A DNA stretch of 64,000 nucleotides from Dichomitus squalens LYAD-421 SS1 (taxonomy: Eukaryota > Basidiomycota > Agaricomycetes > Polyporales > Polyporaceae). Location of the stretch: assembly GCF_000275845.1 (NCBI RefSeq), contig NW_006766925.1:146246-210245 (forward strand). Direction: 5' to 3'. Below the pieces are notes generated by a model, which saw only the letters and a program-made list of their open reading frames with translations, ran no database searches and was not told the DNA's origin. How positions within the stretch are numbered: the stretch's first letter is position 1; each line of letters opens with the position of its first letter. The translations under genes were made by a program, and so were the position numbers. Positions 12,712 to 23,837 of this stretch are shown in pieces.

Positions 12712-14295
12712 TTACTCGTCTCCTCGGTGCGCCAGGAACACGCCCATGTCGCTGTTCCGCGAGTCGCTCCGGCGGAAGCCAGCGCTCGGGAAGCCAGCGA
12801 CGGGCAGGTATTCGCTCCTTTTCGCCGCCGCCCGCACGACGCCGTCGTCGTCCTCCGCTGGGTCGGCGTGCATCTCCACCAACGCCCCGCCAGCGACGAG
12901 GAGGTCCGAGGAGCCAAAGTCGCCCGGGAAGCCCTCGAAGTCGTCCTGCGCGCCGCCGGGCCCGGGGGAGACGATGCGCGGAGCCGCGAACTGGGGGCGC
13001 TCCGAGGGCGGGGGAGACGTGAGCGAGGACGCGGTCGCGGTCGTCGCGGACTGGGAGGACGTCGAGACGGAGAGGGACTTGCTAGACTTGGACTTGCGCC
13101 GCTTCTTGCGCTCCGTCACGTTCGCGGTGCTCGGGGACGCCGGCGACGGGGGCACGCTGTCGGCGTCCTGCGAAAGCGGGGACAGCGGCGAGCGCGGGAT
13201 GCCGGGGATGTGCGTCGGGGCCTGCAGCGAGGCGAGGAACTGGTGGTTGTACGGGGCCGCGCCCTGCCCGGCGGGGACGTAGGTGTATCCCTGGGAGCCC
13301 GTGCCGCGGCTGGAGGACGAGCGGGTGTCCGAGGTGGACATCGTGCCGGCGCCGTTCAGGGACTTGCCCTTGCTTTTCCGCGGGCGGGAGGTGTACGACT
13401 CGCCGCCGAAGTCGGCGCCGTCTGCTTCGGCTTCGACCGCCTCGCGTGCGGCCTCGGCTGCGTCGGGGTCGAAGGGCTCGACGGGCTGGCCTTGGGCGAA
13501 CGGCCCGAACTCTTGCTGGGAGGAGGTGATGGAACCCGAGCCTGTTCCCGTCCCAGAGCCGGCACTGGGGCTGAAGGGCGACGTGACGCCAAACACGGGT
13601 CCACTTCCCTGAACGCACTCCATGAGATGAGATCACGTCGGGTGGTGAGAGGGCGGACGCACCTGGAACCCTTCGAACTCGTGCTCGCCGTTCGCCTGAA
13701 GCTCGAGGGCCCGCGCCATCGCAGCCCGCTTCAGCTCCCTCCTCTCCCTCCGCCTCCGCCTCCTCTCCTCCTTCTCCCGCCTCTCCTGCTCCTCCCTCGC
13801 CAGCGCCTCGGCGTGCCGCGCCGCGCTCAGCTCCTCGATCGTCGACGCATCGAGGGGCGCCGCGTCCGAGTCGAGCGTCGACGTCGAGATTGTCCTCACC
13901 CGATCTCCCGCACCGCGCCGTGCGCCCAACGCGCGTGCGCCATCCTCGTCGTCCGACTCCGGGAGCTGGACGGCGGGCGTACGGCCGAAGAGGTCGTAGC
14001 CGAACACGCGGATGTGCTTGGGCTGCTTGCGCCGCTTCTTGCGCGTGCGGCGCTCTCCGGGGTTGGTGTGCAGCGAGAGTGCGTCGGCGTCGTCGTCGGT
14101 GTCTGCGAGGAGGCCCTGGAGCTCGTCTGGGCGTGCGCGGGGGGGAGGGATGGCGTGTGCGAAGGCGGGGTTACGCGGCCGTGGGGACTGGTGGTCGTCC
14201 GAGTCTGAGGCGGGGTCGGAGGAGTGGAGGCAGGGGAGACAGGAGGAGACGGCGGCTTGGAAGGAGTCGGTCCAAGAGAAATGGATGGTGGCCAT
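12712..14295 (-). CDS. Unrecognised low-complexity protein
   Basis: Two exons (13663-14295 and 12712-13608) join in frame to give 509 residues; the 54-base intron has gtgcgt and cag ends. I do not recognise the family. The first exon has an acidic Asp-rich stretch near 60-70, a basic RTRKKRRKQPKH patch near 82-93, and a charged helix rich in Glu/Arg near 165-195 that is probably coiled coil. The second exon is rich in Ser, Pro, Gly and Ala, with a KSKGKSLNG patch, a KKRRKSKSSKS patch and an acidic stretch near the end (DPAEDDDG). The basic patches could act as nuclear localisation signals, but that is only inference. Composition suggests a mostly disordered protein restricted to related fungi. 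Confidence 0.65.
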
Positions 14296-14959
14296 TGTGT
14301 CGAGCGGCGGCTGCGACAGACTTGTGCTGTGAGCGGCCTGCGAGTGGGTGAGATGGGCGAGGTGGTTATTGGGTACGACGAAGAGGGGATACGTGTGCAA
14401 GCACAAGTCGATGGGGCAGAATCAAGAGACAGACAGTGTCGCGGTGGGACCAGAGCCGGATCCCGGATGCAGCCGTCAGGGCGCTTATGTAGCAAACCAC
14501 ACAGTCCGCCGCTCTGTCGGGGACTCCCCATCGCGTAACCCGCTCTCAATATCTTCACCTAGACATAGGTCCCATCCATCCACCAGACGATACAGGCGCG
14601 CCGTCAATAGACATGTTCGCAGTACATCACTCTACAACTGCGTACACCAATGCACAGTAAGTCACCGTTGCGCCGACAAGGCCTGACTGTGCAGCCGGCC
14701 GCATTATACTCCAAGGTCATCCCGCTAAGCACTGGGGAGCACCGCAGAGTCTGATGCCCACCGACGTTTGATACATTCTACTCTACCGTGTACTTCGCTA
14801 CGCGCCAGCGTCTCTACCCAACCACGTGAGCTGTCTTTCAGAGCAAGTGTGTCGTCTGTACGTTTGAACGGCCATGCAATCCTCGCCGACCTACAGCTTT
14901 CCGAAGAGCCGCACAAGCCCCTCGCATGGCTATTGACCCCGTTTTGCCTGCTTTTTCAG

Positions 14960-15203
14960 CCCACCCAGCACCGCGGAGCTGTGCGGTAGGATGGACAAAG
15001 AGGCCACCGCGCGCAAGGAACAGGACGAACAGCGGCTGGACGGTTCCGCGAGGGCGTTCACGGCGACTTTCAAAGACCTATTGACCGAACAGCCACCGGA
15101 CGACAAAGCTCGAGAACAGATGCCCGACGAGAAAGGCGCGCAGCTGAGGAGCGAGTGCGAGTGCGCCATAGAGGCACCGCATTCGGGAAGACTGCGACGA
15201 TAA
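14960..15203 (+). CDS. Possible last exon of a small unrecognised gene
   Basis: From a good acceptor (tttttcag at 14953-14959) an open frame runs to a stop at 15201-15203. It reads STAELCGRMDKEATARKEQD and continues as a charged, probably helical 80-residue segment ending in GRLRR. The frame is closed upstream by a TGA at about 14935, so either an upstream exon exists or translation starts at the ATG at 14991 (70 residues). I could not place a convincing first exon between 14300 and 14940. No family is recognised. The opposite strand has no better candidate. Confidence 0.3.
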
Positions 15204-15348
15204 TCTACATAAGGATAAGACATATGCAGAGAGAAGGTCGGAGACTCAGCGGGAGCATTCCGTAGTTACAACAGGAACTGGGTGCGCACACCTGTATAGA
15301 ATACAACATCATATATATCCGAACCGTTCACGGGTCTCACCTCCACGC

Positions 15349-16046
15349 TCAGTCGTCCGCGCTCCCTTCCGCATTGCGCGAGTTGCCTGGTGTAGACTGG
15401 TGCTAGAGACCCTCATTGATCAATACGCGCCGTGGGTCTCGATTCGATTCGGATGGCGATGTGTCGGAGGGGAGGGGAGGGGAGAGTAGGACGGGACGCA
15501 CCTGCCTGAGCTTGGCCAAGTGGATCTTGAGCGTCTCTGCGTAGTTTTCGAAGCCGAGGGTGACCATGGCGTAGAGGATGTCCTCGCCGCCGATCGTCTT
15601 GCGCTTCTCGAGCTGGCACTTCTCCGCCGCCTCGGAGGTGATGAAGGAGATGAACTCGGACACGCACTCCTGCACGCACTCCTTGGCCTCCTTCGAGATC
15701 TTCGCCGTGCCTGGGACCGCACCCTTCATGATTCGCGAGACGTTCGCGATCTGGCCGGGGTGAAACAAGTGCGGACGAAAGCGGTGCAGGACGCGAGGTG
15801 GCATGGGACGCGAGGTGAGTGGGCACCGCTGGTGTGGCGGGTGGAATAGAGGATGGGACGCACTGGGAGGAAGCGGTCCTGTTCGCGGTATTCTCCGATG
15901 TCCTGCTCGGTGATGGGGACAGGTTCGGGGGTATCTTCAGGGACCTGTGGGACGACGCCCGAGCCGTCTTCTTGAGCGGCCGGCGCAATGTTCTGCGGTG
16001 CGATATTCTGAGGCGGGGGCGGGGGCGGGGGCGCGAAGTCAGACAT
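15349..16046 (-). CDS. HAP3: CCAAT-binding factor subunit Hap3 (NF-YB histone-fold)
   Basis: Hap3 pairs with Hap5 through a histone fold; with Hap2 the trimer binds CCAAT boxes and controls respiration, iron and nitrogen genes. Three exons (15864-16046, 15502-15750, 15349-15402) give 161 residues. The histone fold starts at [18 protein letters not shown] and continues through [25 protein letters not shown]-like [20 protein letters not shown] and HLAKLRQ, matching the NF-YB core closely. The first 40 residues are a proline run followed by a Gln/Asn/Ala segment. The last 17 residues ([13 protein letters not shown]...) come from a small separate exon; its splice phase is right, but this part has no family support. 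Confidence 0.93.
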
Positions 16047-16585
16047 CTTGAGGATGGCAGAAGCGGGAAGGTTTGGCCCTGCTTTCAGGGGCGGCTCGCT
16101 TGCCTGAGAAGGCTTGGGAGAGAAAGGTTGAGAATATTGGCGGCGGCGGCAGAGGTAGGTGGTGAACGACGGAGCACAAGGCGAGGGGCAGAGGCCGACT
16201 ATGTACAACCACCGCTACTGTCGCTCACTGCCCGCGCATTCACACCACGTGATATGACGTCCGTATATTGACTCTGTGTGACAAGCTGCATCGACTGGCA
16301 GTCGTTCATCTCGTCCCCGTGTCAATCATCTACTTGACTCGTCGAAATACCAGACTTCCATGTCGAGACGAGAAAATCGATGTCTATACTCAGTCTCAAC
16401 CATCACTAGGTCCGTGCGAAGGCTCGGTGCCCTCTACAGTAGACTAGACGAGGACATATCCTACGTCCCGCAAGGACGCTACTACATAAGCAATAAGGTA
16501 GCTGAGCCTCGAGAATAAGAGAAAACCCGCTATAGATACACCGGAAATCCCATACATATGTTCATCCAGATCCACGAACAGCGCC
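16047..16585. other. Intergenic: HAP3 5' flank and G-alpha 3' flank
   Basis: These 539 bases separate the Hap3 start from the G-alpha stop; both genes run on the minus strand. A GC-rich ggcggcggcgg stretch near 16139 is just upstream of the HAP3 start. Nothing else was recognised. Confidence 0.45.
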
Positions 16586-19112
16586 TCACACGAAGTCAGC
16601 CCGTTGGAGGTTGTGCCGAAGTATACCGTCGCGCACTTTGGAGAGTACCCGTCAGTACGTACAATGGCATTGCATTACAAATCAGCTCACCGGAAGCCAG
16701 TGTCGATGCCGTCGCTTTCGTATCCTGGCATATGACGGAAGATTGGTCAGGATGTGAAGTCTGCGGCGAGCACACTGGTTCAGCGATACTCACGATAGCA
16801 GTGGTGACATAACCGTAAAACGGCCTCGTCGGGTCCGGTGTGTACTCGCGGTGTTGCTCACGGAACTTCTGATGCAGATCTGGGAAACGAAGGCCGTCGT
16901 CAGACACCAGAACGGACGACACGCGCTCCAGGACAGCCTACAGTGAGCGAGCACCGTCGCAGAGTTCTCGCGCTCAGCGAAGCTGGGCAGGTACTTGTTG
17001 ATCTTCACACCGGCCGCGAGCTTCTTCTCCAGCAAGTCGTACTTGTTCAGGAATACTGGCGAGTGAACGCGAAGCATCAGCAGGGCAACGTCGAGAAGCA
17101 CCGGATGAAAACGCACAGATGATGATGCACTTCGCAAGAAGCTTCGACTGAATGACGCCCTTCCAGAGCAGGAACGAATCTTCCAGGCGGTTGACCCGGC
17201 GGTCTTCCGCGAGCAGCTCGTCGAAGCAAGATATAGGGGCGAGGAATAGAATGGCGTTGGCGTCGTCAAAGTACGGGTACCATGCAGCACGCTAGGCACG
17301 TATTCCATCAGCACCAGCACCATCAAAGGCACTTCGCAAGGACCGAACGTACCGATGTCCTCGAACCGCCGACATCATAGATCATCCACTCTCGAGCGAC
17401 CTCAGTAGTGGGAGCTGAACGTTCTGGCGTTAAGCCTCTAGCGTCGGGATATTGGACATACACAGAGGCAGGGAGCGGACTCACCATACTTCTCCATCAC
17501 GAGCTTATACTCTTGGACGCCGACTGTGCGCAGTCGCGAACGCACGACGTCGTTGTCCGAAGGTTCGTAGTCGCGTTGCGTGATACGGTCTATGTCGTTG
17601 AGGAAGCTGCGGGCAAAAACCAGCATGAGCAGCCGCTGGAGTCTCAGCAGCAGCACGAGGATCACGACGCTTACAATCCCGGCGAGAGCTCCATGCGGAT
17701 CCTCTTTCGTTTCAGCAAGTCCCTTACGACTTGATCCTCCCAGAGCGCCTTCATGTCGTCCGCGCAACTCGCGATAATCTCGGTCGCGTCCTCCAGCTTG
17801 GACCCGTCCGTCACGACGGTCCCCCTCACGGCCTCCTCGTTCCCCGAGAGCTTGTGGTACGCTGACCGCACGGTCTCTCGCCAAGTATCGTTCGAGCGGA
17901 CGTAGAACTCTGCATGGCGCCGACGCGTCGTGCCCTCAGCGAACGGCGCAGCGGCGTTCAAGTCGTCCGAGGCGCCTGCGCCTGCGGAGGAAAACGGGGG
18001 GGTAGAGGCACTTTCCTCGCCGATTTCGTCTGTCGCTGCCCCGATCAGTTGTTTCAAGTCGGCTTCGACGCGACGTAGTGGGGCGAGACGGAGCTTCAGA
18101 AGCGCATGCGTGTGGCTGAATTGAGTATGGGAGGGGGAGGCATTGCCCCCCGCCCCGGAAGATTCAGTGGTGATGGGGCGGAGAGCGGGGGAGGTGGCCG
18201 GGGAGGTGGGATTGGATGATTTGGACATCTCCGCTGAGAGAACATCGAGGATGTTGTTGATCGAGCGGACGAGGTTGAGTTGAATGACTGCGCGCCATGA
18301 AGCACGTTCCGCTTTCCATGCTTTAGGGGCAAATGCGAGCTGGAAATCTACAGTAGGGTACAGTTCAGGGACACTCGACTGCGTCACCACGTATATGGAC
18401 GCGTACTCTTTAGTGTTGTGGATTTGCCTGCAGGCAAGAGGTCAGCACATCGTCTGCCACGAATGTTGAGAGTCTGAGCAACATATTGCGGACAAGGCAG
18501 ACCCGAGCACCCTCAACGTAATGCGTGGCCCGAGGAGCTCGCATGAAAGCTACACCGACCAAGTGGCTGATCTGTGAACAATCACGCTTTCGTGCGCGTA
18601 CACAGCCGGAACCATATTGGACAGACGCCGCAGGCGGTGCTCGCACCCCAGGACGTAACATGCTTACAGGACGTCATTCGGGAATGGAAGCAATGTGGAG
18701 GATATGAAGGGCAGCGATGCACACGCGACATCTCAGAGCGGGGGAGGGACGACAGGGTACAACGGCCGATATGTCTGCGAGCGAGGGATGGCAAAGCATG
18801 ATAAAACCAAGGAAAGAAGGGACGAGGAGGCAAGCGGCGGGGAAGAGAGGCGAGAGAAGGAGGAGAGGGGGAAGAGGGAAAGGACGTACCGGATTCACTC
18901 TGTCCGAGGAGAAGGAGTTTGAACATGCTCTTGTGCTTCTTCCACGCTGCGCGGTCCTGCTTAAGACCCTCGTCGATCTCGTCGTTGATGCGCTTCGCCT
19001 CTTCCTCGCGCCTCAGTCGCGCTGCCTTCTCCTCTGGGCTTTCGCCAGGCGGCGGGGCTATCGCGGCCGCGAGGGGATCCTCGGGATCGTGTGAGCGACG
19101 GGCGCTATACAT
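16586..19112 (-). CDS. GPA: Heterotrimeric G-protein alpha subunit, divergent long form
   Basis: Ten exons are read: 18890-19112, 18407-18427, 17675-18347, 17485-17606, 17353-17414, 17117-17291, 16942-17055, 16794-16879, 16691-16724 and 16586-16635, giving 519 residues against about 353 for ordinary G-alpha. The P-loop GQSESGKST (about 70-78) is split by a 462-nt intron. A Ser/Pro/Ala-rich insertion of over 100 residues sits in the helical domain (about 105-230). SPGFFLNDIDRITQRDYEPS, switch I RLRTVGV, NKYD and the DTKAT block are present. Two departures stand out: the DVGGQ catalytic glutamine is Ser (DVGGSRTS, about Ser364), and there is no N-terminal MGxxxS myristoylation motif; the N-terminus is a charged helix instead. 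The C-terminus is LRHNLQRADFV. It is probably a slow or non-hydrolysing, differently anchored signalling G-alpha. Confidence 0.9.
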
Positions 19113-19132
19113 GGTCGTGTGACAGAGTGGAT

Positions 19133-19178
19133 AGGAGGGGGCCAACGGCAGGAGGGGGCCAACGGCAGGAGGGGGCCA
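19133..19178. repeat. 17-base G-rich tandem repeat in the G-alpha promoter
   Basis: The unit aggagggggccaacggc occurs twice exactly (19133-19149, 19150-19166) and again in part (19167-19178). It begins 20 bases upstream of the G-alpha start codon, so it lies in the 5' untranslated region or core promoter. Runs of five G on the plus strand may fold into quadruplex-like structure. Confidence 0.8.
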
Positions 19179-20106
19179 GACAGAAGACAAGGAGGATACG
19201 GAGGGCGTGGGTGGAGGAGAGAAAGGAGCAGGGGGCGCTCAGGGTGCGGTAGGAGGGGCCAGGTGCGTCGGAGGCAGAGACGCGCTCTCGGTACATATGA
19301 ATCACTTGCTAGTAATAAGTACCATCCCTGAGCGCATTCGGCCAGCGTGTTTGCAGCTTGCAACAGCTTGAAACCAGTGCAACCGTCGCCCACTCGCTTC
19401 CCATCTGCCAGATTCCTTGATACCGCATTCTCCCCTCTATTCCCTCAAACTGAACCAGCCTGTACTCCATGCTTTCCGTCTCCTCGTCTCGCCTTCTGCG
19501 CTCCCCGGGCTCTGCGCGCGATCATCTGTTGCGATTGAGGCGCAGTCCTCGTAAGATCATTCGCAGTTTGCATCTCAAGTCCTGGCCATCCGTCGTCATC
19601 CATGGGATGCGTACGACTGCGGCCAGGAGGGTACAACGGTCTATCCGATCCTTCTCAGGGATCTTGATCGCCTTGAGACCCTGACAACTCTCAGATCGCC
19701 ATCAATATTGCTCTCCTGTCCCTTGGGGGTCGCTGCTTACACGAATGCCCGAGTCCGATTTGGCCGCGCAGCACATGCGATGGTCGGCGCTCTTCCACAA
19801 CATGAGTGTACGAGTCTCGGCTAACCACATGCACGCAGAGACGCTCCAGTCCCTGTGAGCACTGTTCCGCGACGTCAAGAGGCGTTCGTGCGGCGCGGTA
19901 CGGAACTTCCCAACGCTAGCCAAGGTCGCAGTTGCTATCAGGGTCGCACTGCAAGGAATGGTTGTGCATCAATGCGCGATGGTTTTAGGCTTGTACGTCG
20001 ACGTGGACCGATCGCTGTTCCGTGCTAAGCAGGCGATACGCCCTTGTGGCCGAGCACGATGCTCACACTTCGCGGCAACCACGCTCTACGCTTCGTCCCA
20101 ACAATA
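19179..20106. other. Gene-poor intergenic stretch
   Basis: No gene supported by family motifs or by a sensible exon chain was found. Short open frames exist on both strands but look random. Confidence 0.45.
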
Positions 20107-20820
20107 GGGGTAGTCAAAGATGGCGTTTCGGAGGACGGTTCGACAAGCGATTCTGCAGCGATTCGGTGGAAGGGAATCGTCCTGGATTCGTGTGGGCACT
20201 TTGACCACCCCACGTTTCTACGGGTCGATTCCAGGATAGATTCTTGAGTCGGTCAGGCCTTCGGGCGTCTGTGATATCAGAATTAGGTAATCTATGCATC
20301 CTCGCGCGATGGTTTCTCGACGTGTGCCGCGTTGTTCTTCCCCCTACTATGCCTTGTTACAGCTCTCGGGCCCGCATAGCGAATATATTCAGTTTACCAA
20401 GACACGACGCACTCAATTCCCGGTCTTTGTGCTAGAGCCAGCAGCAGGTTGCCAGGTGAGACGGCCGGACTTTCTGAAAGGAAGGGCTTTCGGTCTGGTT
20501 GGACATTTGAAGGTGGAGGGAATCTGTACACCAGTGATTCTGATTAAAGTAGAGAAGCCGCCAGCTTCAAGTTGCAGTAGGGTCGCTCGTAAGACAAACC
20601 CCAATAATAATTTGACATATAACCTATTTTAAGAGGGCTTATCCGAGGTCGGACTGAGGGAATCGAGTACAGAGAATCGCGATTCGGGTGGGCGGTGCTC
20701 CTCCAGACTCGCACCGGCGATTCGACGCGATTCTGCCAGAATCGCGGATTCCCCCCTCTCGAATCGTCTCCCGAATCGTTCCCTCGAATCGTCCACCGAA
20801 CCGCCATCTTTGACTACCCC
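20107..20820. mobile_element. Non-autonomous DNA transposon (MITE-like) with TA target duplication
   Basis: The first 19 bases, ggggtagtcaaagatggcg, are repeated exactly inverted at 20802-20820. The element is flanked by TA on both sides (20105-20106 and 20821-20822). The inverted termini continue imperfectly inward, with repeated gattcg/cgaatc words at both ends. It is 714 bases long and shows no transposase. TA duplication is characteristic of the Tc1/mariner superfamily, so a mariner-type non-autonomous element is the best guess. Confidence 0.7.
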
Positions 20821-20822
20821 TA

Positions 20823-21764
20823 ATATAAAGCCTATCAGCACTGCGCGCCGCAACTGCCATGCGTATCGCATGGACACTGTATTCCTGGGTGACACTACGG
20901 CCTCATATAGTGAATGCATTCCACCGAGGTTCCAGATTAGTCCTGGCAACACTTTCGTTTGACGACGCAAGAGTCACAGTAGTATGTCCATGCAGTACCA
21001 ACACACTCATTGCCATCATGGTTCCATATTCGTTGACTTGAGGCTAAGTATCCTGCTTGCCTGCCTTCCTTACGCTGCAAAATCTTCTTTCTCACCACGG
21101 TCTATGATATCCACTCGCCGCCTGACACGGAATTGGGTAATATCAGTGGGGGGGAGGCCTTCTCGATCACTCGTCTGTCCGGGTGACTTGACTGACTATT
21201 GCCGTCAAGAGCGCCGACTCATCCTCAGAGAAAAATCTGGTCCCACTCAGACCGTATCTCGAAATGTGTTTCTATCTGCTCTTCAAGTTATCCCGGCACT
21301 GGCAGCTTGAAGATCAGAAGTTGCCCCCTGAGGCTGTATGTAGCCGTAGCATTGACCTGATCAACGTTATGTCTTGGCCGAGCGGTCTAAGGCGCCGCCA
21401 GACTAGGGATCTGCGTACTGATTCGAATTCCTCTCTCATCATCTCGGAGTATCTTGCCTATCTATTCCTTACAACCTTGAAAGCCTGGACAGTACTACCT
21501 TCAGTGTCCCTCTCCCTTGAAACAGTCCTTTCCTCTAATGCTTTGAAGTGACCGCACGCATACGCGTGGATGTTGTCAGTCTCTTGATTGGCCAACGATG
21601 TTTGCTTCCATAAACCCGATGCCAGACTCAACAGAATAGAATATACGAGTATCCTCAAACAGATATAATATATACAACGACCGCTAGAAACGCATGGGCT
21701 GGAAGGGGGGGATATCAGCGGAATGTTGGCAGTAAGACAGGAGTGCGTCACTAGTCGCAGGACA
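20823..21764. other. Gene-poor stretch around the tRNA relic
   Basis: Apart from the tRNA-Leu-like relic, no gene is supported. The last part, before 21765, should be the 3' flank of the VPS74 gene. Confidence 0.4.
21371..21442 (+). pseudogene. tRNA-Leu-like relic with A and B boxes
   Basis: The sequence begins gtcttggccgagcggtctaa, a perfect tRNA-Leu 5' end containing the pol III A box tggccgagcgg. A ccaga/tctg stem with a ctaggga loop would carry anticodon AGG (Leu). A B-box-like gattcgaattc follows, but the long variable arm, the T stem and the 3' acceptor strand are missing or mispaired. It is probably a truncated tRNA copy or the head of a tRNA-derived SINE, not a working tRNA. Confidence 0.5.
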
Positions 21765-23428
21765 TTAAAGCAGTGAATCTAATTTTGACAGAACCTCGAG
21801 CACGCCAGCCACGAGCTCGAAGCACAAGTCCTCCTCGCCCCCAACCATCTCCTTCTTCACCTCCTGAACCAGTCCGAGTACGACCTCTCTCGAGCTCACG
21901 CCTGCGCTGCCCATCCCGATCCTCGACGCCTCTCGTCGCCGGCTCGACGACGCGCTCCGGGTGCTCCCTGAGCTGCTTCCAAACGGCCAACTCGAGAACT
22001 CGGCGAGGATGTCGTCGCACCGCTGGAACGCCGCCTCGCGGTCCTCGTACGTCAGCCGCCCGAACGCGTTGTCGAGCACGCTCGCGGCGTACGCGGCACA
22101 GACGAGGCAGACGGCGCGCATGGCACGGCACTGCGTGCCCTCTTTGCCGAGCGCCGCGGGAGGCACCGCGGAGGTAGTGGAGGTGAGGAGGGTGACGACG
22201 CGGGAGATGATGGCCTCCTTTGTCCGGACGTCGGCGACGGGGTGGGTGGCCATGTCGAAGAGGAGGAAGTTGCGCTTCTCGGTCCGGAGGACGCCCTTGT
22301 CGACGAGGCCTTTTGCGAGCCGCTCTCGGACTTGCTTCAGCTGGAAGCCGATCTTCATCACGTTCCATGTCTCGCCTGAGAACGCGCGAAGCGATGTGAT
22401 GGGATGGCGGCGGAAGGTGGGTAAAGGAAGAGAAGGGCAGCAATCAGCCTGTGTCGCGTGAGTGCCGCGCGAGAGCGCGCAGAGGAGTCCCTGGGTCCGC
22501 GGAGACGGAGGACTCACCGCTTAGGAGGTCTACCCAGCCGTTGACAGATATGCGCTCTGATTCTTGACCCTTCATCATCCGTAGCGCTTCGTCGAGGATG
22601 GTCTCGCCCGTTTGTCGATCGTCCAGAACCTCGACAAGACGTTCTGAGAGTGGGAGGTGCCGCCGATTCGGATCTTTGACGAGGGCGATGCGCCGGCGTA
22701 GAGCGAGCTCGATGAGAATGCAGCCGCGGAGCGCGTATGAGATGTTATCGTTCCAGAACGAGAGGTAACCCTGGAATGATTCGGGTTACGGTAAGTCTCC
22801 AGCCTCAATAACCGAGCCTGCTGCATGGTACTGCAAAGCCGAGCCAAACGGAGCGGGAAGGAAGGAAAAATTCAAAGAATACGGTATGAGAAGTGAGCGC
22901 GCTTGGTGGCTAGGCGGTGGTGCTGGTGAGGTTCCATGGGACTGCCATGTCCAAACAATGTTCAAGCCGCCCAGTCGCGCAGCGGGATGCTTCTCCCGCC
23001 ACGGTTCGATTGGTAACTCGGATGAGCCGCCGTACGCGAGCTGGGTGAGAGCAAAAGGTACTCCGGACACTGCGGTGTGACCGAGGATGACATGGGTAGG
23101 GGAGTGGTCGTATGAGGAGACTCACCTGCTTGTCCTTGAGGCCGAGGAGGAGAACCTCCTCCATGATGGTAAGCCGCGGAGGCTTGCCTCCTAAGCGAGC
23201 ATCTTCATCCTCACGCTCAAGGTCGCGGGGGTCATAAGCTATCTTGCTACCTCCTTCGAACGCGGAGCCAGCATGCTGAGGAGAATAGAGAGACTCGTTA
23301 CGGGAGGCGGAACCGCTGCCACCGTTGGTGGGAGAGCCGTTCAATCCCCGTGAGCTGTCGACGTCGTCGTCGCCGGTGGAGGCTGAGGCTGGAACACGGC
23401 GACGAGAAAGACCAGCAGCAGAGCTCAT
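21765..23428 (-). CDS. VPS74: Golgi PI4P effector Vps74 / GOLPH3 (GPP34 family)
   Basis: Vps74 binds PI4P at the Golgi and retains glycosyltransferases by packing them into COPI vesicles. Three exons (23126-23428, 22518-22770, 21765-22375) give 388 residues. Family blocks are [17 protein letters not shown] ending exon 1, [20 protein letters not shown] opening exon 2, then [19 protein letters not shown], and [18 protein letters not shown] in exon 3. The N-terminal 75 residues are Ser/Gly/Asp-rich and contain an RRR cluster of the kind used for coatomer binding. An insert of about 25 Ser/Arg-rich residues sits near the C-terminus, before [10 protein letters not shown]. The first intron is 355 nt, but its flanks join family sequence without a gap. 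Confidence 0.93.
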
Positions 23429-23837
23429 TGCATGAACGAGACGACAATGGAGGGGAGGGAGGAGTAGATTGGAGGCAAGACACCGAGCGCAGCGCGCGTC
23501 CTTCTCGCGAGCCGTCCGAGTCCGCGGCCGGTGTCCTCTCCGGGCTGCGGGTCCATAGACGCCTGTAGACACATCCCGTCCCGTACCTCCCTCGTCGCCG
23601 TCTCTTCCTATCCCACCCCTTTGCTCATCGTCCCCAACAGCGAGCTCAAGGCGAAGCACGAGTGGCCCGTCATGTATGTGCTCATGTCGTCCCTAGCGCC
23701 CTTCGCTTATCGCTGTCAGTCCCTCCTCGGCGGCTTTGTGGCACGCTGAACTGGCATGTACTCTCCTCAGCCAGCCATCTCATCTTGCGGCAACTTACTT
23801 CTCTCTCGTCCGTATCCCAGGTCCTCCTTGTGCTCTC
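23429..23837. promoter_or_regulatory. Divergent promoter, VPS74 / F-box gene
   Basis: This 409-base region separates two divergent starts. It is pyrimidine-rich toward the F-box gene. No TATA box or repeated motif was identified. Confidence 0.4.

Noticed and set aside
12676..14208. Long 510-codon open frame on the plus strand opposite the low-complexity gene
   Set aside because: It is an Arg/Gly-rich mirror of the GC-rich minus-strand gene, whose exon join, start and composition make better sense.
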